NCBI GenBank assembly: GCA_944392285.1
Contig: CALXWF010000089.1
Coordinates: 1-6,249 of the forward strand
Direction of reading: 5' to 3'
DNA: 6,249 nt
Source of the DNA: an uncultured Alphaproteobacteria bacterium
Lineage (GTDB): Bacteria; Pseudomonadota; Alphaproteobacteria; RF32; CAG-239
Shown: one piece after another, positions 4,592 to 6,249 of the stretch
Layout: every line of letters starts with the position of its first letter
How positions within the stretch are numbered: the stretch's first letter is position 1
Translations under genes and position numbers: made by a program
The notes under the pieces: model-generated
Told to the model about the DNA's origin: nothing
Database searches by the model: none
The model's input: only the letters and a program-made list of their open reading frames with translations

Positions 4592-4969
4592 ATGAAAAAG
4601 CCGCAAGACTACACCCCCGAAGAATGGGAAGACATCTGCACCCGTTGCGGCAAATGCTGTTTGCTGAAGCTGCAAGACGAAGATACGGATGAAATTTATT
4701 ACACAGATGTAATCTGCCGTTATTATGACATGGAAAAAGGCTGCTGCAGTGAATATCAAGACCGTTGTCGTTTGGTACCGCACTGCTTAAAACTCGCGCC
4801 CGAAAATGTTGATAAAATAGAGTGGATGCCGCCGTCTTGCGCTTATCGTGCTTTGTTTGAAGCGCATCCCAAACCGGCCGGAAAATCCGTAAAAGGACGT
4901 TGCATCAGCGAAGTTTTGGTCCCTGAAGAAGAGCTTGAAGACCATATTATTGACTGGGAAGATTTATAA
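4592..4969 (+). CDS. UPF0260/YcgN-like Cys-cluster protein, short copy
   Basis: A 125-residue member of the YkgJ-type zinc/iron-chelating family, closest in pattern to E. coli YcgN (UPF0260). The diagnostic CxxCxxCC is C16, C19, C22 and C23 after TPEEWEDI. Then come the DEDTDEIYYTDVICR segment (29-43), further cysteines at 42, 51, 52, 59, 65 and 83, and PPSCAYR (80-86). These could bind Zn or Fe; the cellular role is unknown. Compared with the next gene it lacks the DLPDWHPLITG block after CAY and instead has a short Lys/Gly-rich piece with C104, then the shared ending DW(E/Q)DL. It begins 6 nt after the dnaB stop, with GGAG at 4577-4580 inside the dnaB end. Its TAA overlaps the next ATG as TAATG. 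The differences suggest an old tandem duplication with divergence. Confidence 0.88.
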   Translation: MKKPQDYTPEEWEDICTRCGKCCLLKLQDEDTDEIYYTDVICRYYDMEKGCCSEYQDRCRLVPHCLKLAPENVDKIEWMPPSCAYRALFEAHPKPAGKSVKGRCISEVLVPEEELEDHIIDWEDL

Positions 4970-5448
4970 TGACCGATGATTTTGATTCGCAAACACGCTT
5001 TCAACAAAAATATGACCCCGAATTTTGGAAGAAAAAATCTTTAGATGAGATGACCCCTGCCGAATGGGAACTTCTCTGTGACGGATGCGGCAAATGCTGT
5101 TTAAACAAGATAGAAATTAAGGGAAAAATCCATTTTACCAATGCCCGTTGTCGTTTTCTTGACCCGCAAACTTGTTTATGCCGCATTTATGAAAATCGAT
5201 TTGATGCGGTTGATGATTGCCGCAGCATCACTTTGGAAGCCGTCAGAGAAAAACCGCGTTGGCTGCCCAAAACTTGTGCTTATTGGCTGTTAGACAACGG
5301 CTATGACTTACCTGATTGGCACCCGCTCATCACGGGGCGCGCCGATTCCGTTCACGAGGCCAGTGTTTCGCTGAAAAATCGTGATTTAATATCTGAATCC
5401 GAGGTAAAAAATTATGAAAATCACCTTGTTGACTGGCAAGACCTTTGA
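4969..5448 (+). CDS. UPF0260/YcgN family Cys-cluster protein
   Basis: A 159-residue, full-length YcgN-type protein (E. coli YcgN is about 153). The order matches what I recall of YcgN: FWKKKSLDEMTPAEWELLCDG, then CxxCxxCC at C37, C40, C43 and C44. Next come HFTNARCRFLD (55-65), CLCRIYENRF (69-78), DDC (82-84) and LPKTCAYWLL (99-108). LPDWHPLITG (114-123) and the SESEVKNYENHLVDWQDL end follow. The conserved cysteines point to metal binding; the biological function is not established. It starts on the A of the previous stop codon (TAATG), with GGGAAG at 4956-4961 as a weak ribosome binding site, so it is probably translationally coupled. Its last 35 bases overlap the metallopeptidase start. It is the more typical of the two paralogues. 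Confidence 0.92.
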   Translation: MTDDFDSQTRFQQKYDPEFWKKKSLDEMTPAEWELLCDGCGKCCLNKIEIKGKIHFTNARCRFLDPQTCLCRIYENRFDAVDDCRSITLEAVREKPRWLPKTCAYWLLDNGYDLPDWHPLITGRADSVHEASVSLKNRDLISESEVKNYENHLVDWQDL

Positions 5449-6124
5449 GCTGCAACAAGCACTCGGGGAAGATATTAAAGTAACCATATCGCCACGCGCC
5501 AAAAGGCTGACCTTGCGCATTGATTCCGGCAATCATCAAGCCATATTAACGATTCCGCCGCGCTGCTCCAAACAAACCGCGCTTGACTTTGTGGAGCGGC
5601 ACCGCGGTTGGATAGCAAAAAACCTGCAAAATCTGCCGGAAACCGTCTTATTTCAAAACGGGGAGAGCATCTCTGTTTTGGGCAAAACTTATCAGATTCG
5701 CCACTTGCCCGAACAGCACAGCGGCACCAGAATTTGCGAAGATTATTTGGAGGTTTGCGGACAAAAAGAATTTTTGCACCGTCGCATTAAAGATTTTCTA
5801 AAAAAATTGGCCGGAGAAAAATTTAAGGAGCTGTCGCAAGCCAAAGCCGCAGAAATCGGCTGTCGTGTAAATCGAGTTTGCATCAAAGACACAAGGTCAC
5901 GTTGGGGCAGTTGTTCCACAAAAAACAACATCAATTATAACTGGCGCATTATTTTAGCCCCGCCGGAAGTTATAGATTATCTGATTGCGCACGAGGTCTC
6001 ACATCTGTTGCATCCGGACCATTCGCGCAATTTTTGGAACTGTGTCCGCAGCCTTTGCCCCCACTGCGCCCAAGGCAGGCTCTGGCTCCGCCGCCACGGC
6101 AAAGAGCTTTTTAAATATTCTTAA
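5414..6124 (+). CDS. YgjP/DUF45-type zinc metallopeptidase
   Basis: A 236-residue cytoplasmic protein of the YgjP-like family (M48-related, SprT-like fold). The N-terminal half (about 20-100) is beta-rich with ISPRAKRLTLRID, typical of the family's opening. The catalytic part has RSRWGSCS (161-168) and NINYNWRIILAPPEVIDYLIAHE, with the zinc motif HEVSH (H193, E194, H197) and the likely third ligand H203 in PDHSRNFW. The substrate is unknown; members are presumed proteases. The start at 5414 has GAGG at 5401-5404, 9 nt upstream, and lies inside the preceding gene's end (35-nt overlap), so coupling is likely. A C-terminal C210-x4-C215-x2-C218 is extra to the active site and may be incidental. 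No signal peptide. Confidence 0.92.
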   Translation: MKITLLTGKTFELQQALGEDIKVTISPRAKRLTLRIDSGNHQAILTIPPRCSKQTALDFVERHRGWIAKNLQNLPETVLFQNGESISVLGKTYQIRHLPEQHSGTRICEDYLEVCGQKEFLHRRIKDFLKKLAGEKFKELSQAKAAEIGCRVNRVCIKDTRSRWGSCSTKNNINYNWRIILAPPEVIDYLIAHEVSHLLHPDHSRNFWNCVRSLCPHCAQGRLWLRRHGKELFKYS

Positions 6125-6140
6125 GCATTTATCTCCGTTC

Positions 6141-6169
6141 TTGATTTCTCAAATCTTTCTCCTTATATT
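6141..6169 (+). promoter_or_regulatory. Promoter of the partial gene at 6207
   Basis: TTGATT (6141-6146), a 17-nt spacer and TATATT (6164-6169), four and five matches to consensus. The predicted start near 6176 gives a leader of about 31 nt. No hairpin terminator is visible between the metallopeptidase stop and this promoter. Confidence 0.6.
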
Positions 6170-6206
6170 ATGAAATAGGACAACAAATAAGAGGAGAAGT
6201 TTTCAC

Positions 6207-6249
6207 ATGGAAAACAAAATATACAATCAGGCCGCCGGCACTTCTGCCG
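6207..6249 (+). CDS. Start of an unidentified gene (truncated by window end)
   Basis: Only the first 14 codons are present (MENKIYNQAAGTSA). The start is well supported: AGGAG (6192-6196) lies 10 nt upstream and a good promoter is at 6141-6169. The short N-terminus loosely recalls the lead-in of alphaproteobacterial Bax inhibitor-1 family membrane proteins, but 14 residues cannot establish this. Its own promoter makes it a separate transcription unit from the dnaB cluster. Confidence 0.7.
   Translation, partial: MENKIYNQAAGTSA

Noticed and set aside
6065..6090. Zinc ribbon in the metallopeptidase C-terminus
   Set aside because: Only one CxxC with a nearby third Cys is present, and there is no second pair with suitable spacing. 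It is probably incidental.
1..6249. CRISPR array, insertion sequence, integrase or attachment-site duplication
   Set aside because: No regularly spaced repeats, no transposase or recombinase motifs, and no second copy of the tRNA 3' end were found by reading.

Overview
The window looks like the chromosome of a moderately AT-rich alphaproteobacterium, possibly from a low-GC host-associated lineage. The L28 protein is the longer alphaproteobacterial form (RRRFLPNLQVVSLLSETLG, then LRSIEHNGGLDAYL, then a Lys-rich tail). DnaB, the two YcgN/UPF0260 proteins and the YgjP-type metallopeptidase are also of proteobacterial type. The lineage is an inference from remembered family sequences, not from a search.

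There are two compositional halves, separated by a tRNA-Arg(CCG) gene on the minus strand (2356-2432). The left half (1-2355) is visibly AT-richer and accessory. It holds a secreted lipoprotein built from two copies of one cysteine-containing domain (54-836, +). Converging on it is a 417-residue protein (854-2107, -) with a disordered FG/Trp-rich N-terminus. Its C-terminus carries the Glu-Asp-Thr signature of a T4-type (GH24) lysozyme. The two genes share a hairpin terminator that contains the lipoprotein stop codon. Upstream of the lysozyme-like gene lie an operator-like palindrome, candidate promoters and two successive hairpins, each followed by a T-tract. This arrangement suggests tight or conditional expression.

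The right half (2433-6249) is housekeeping. It contains rpmB (L28) with its own promoter and terminator, then a 176-bp AT-rich gap, then a compact cluster: dnaB, two tandem UPF0260 genes and a YgjP/DUF45 metallopeptidase. Gaps inside the cluster are 6 nt, -1 nt and -35 nt, so co-transcription and translational coupling are likely. The gap before dnaB has contiguous DnaA-box-like 9-mers, a near-consensus CtrA site over the -35, and a very AT-rich stretch. It could be a replication-linked control region for dnaB or, less likely, an origin. A further gene with a good promoter and ribosome binding site starts at 6207 and runs off the window.

The strongest candidates for something undescribed are the lysozyme-like protein with its leader and operator, its lipoprotein neighbour, and the pre-dnaB control region. 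No integrase, transposase, CRISPR array or insertion sequence is visible.
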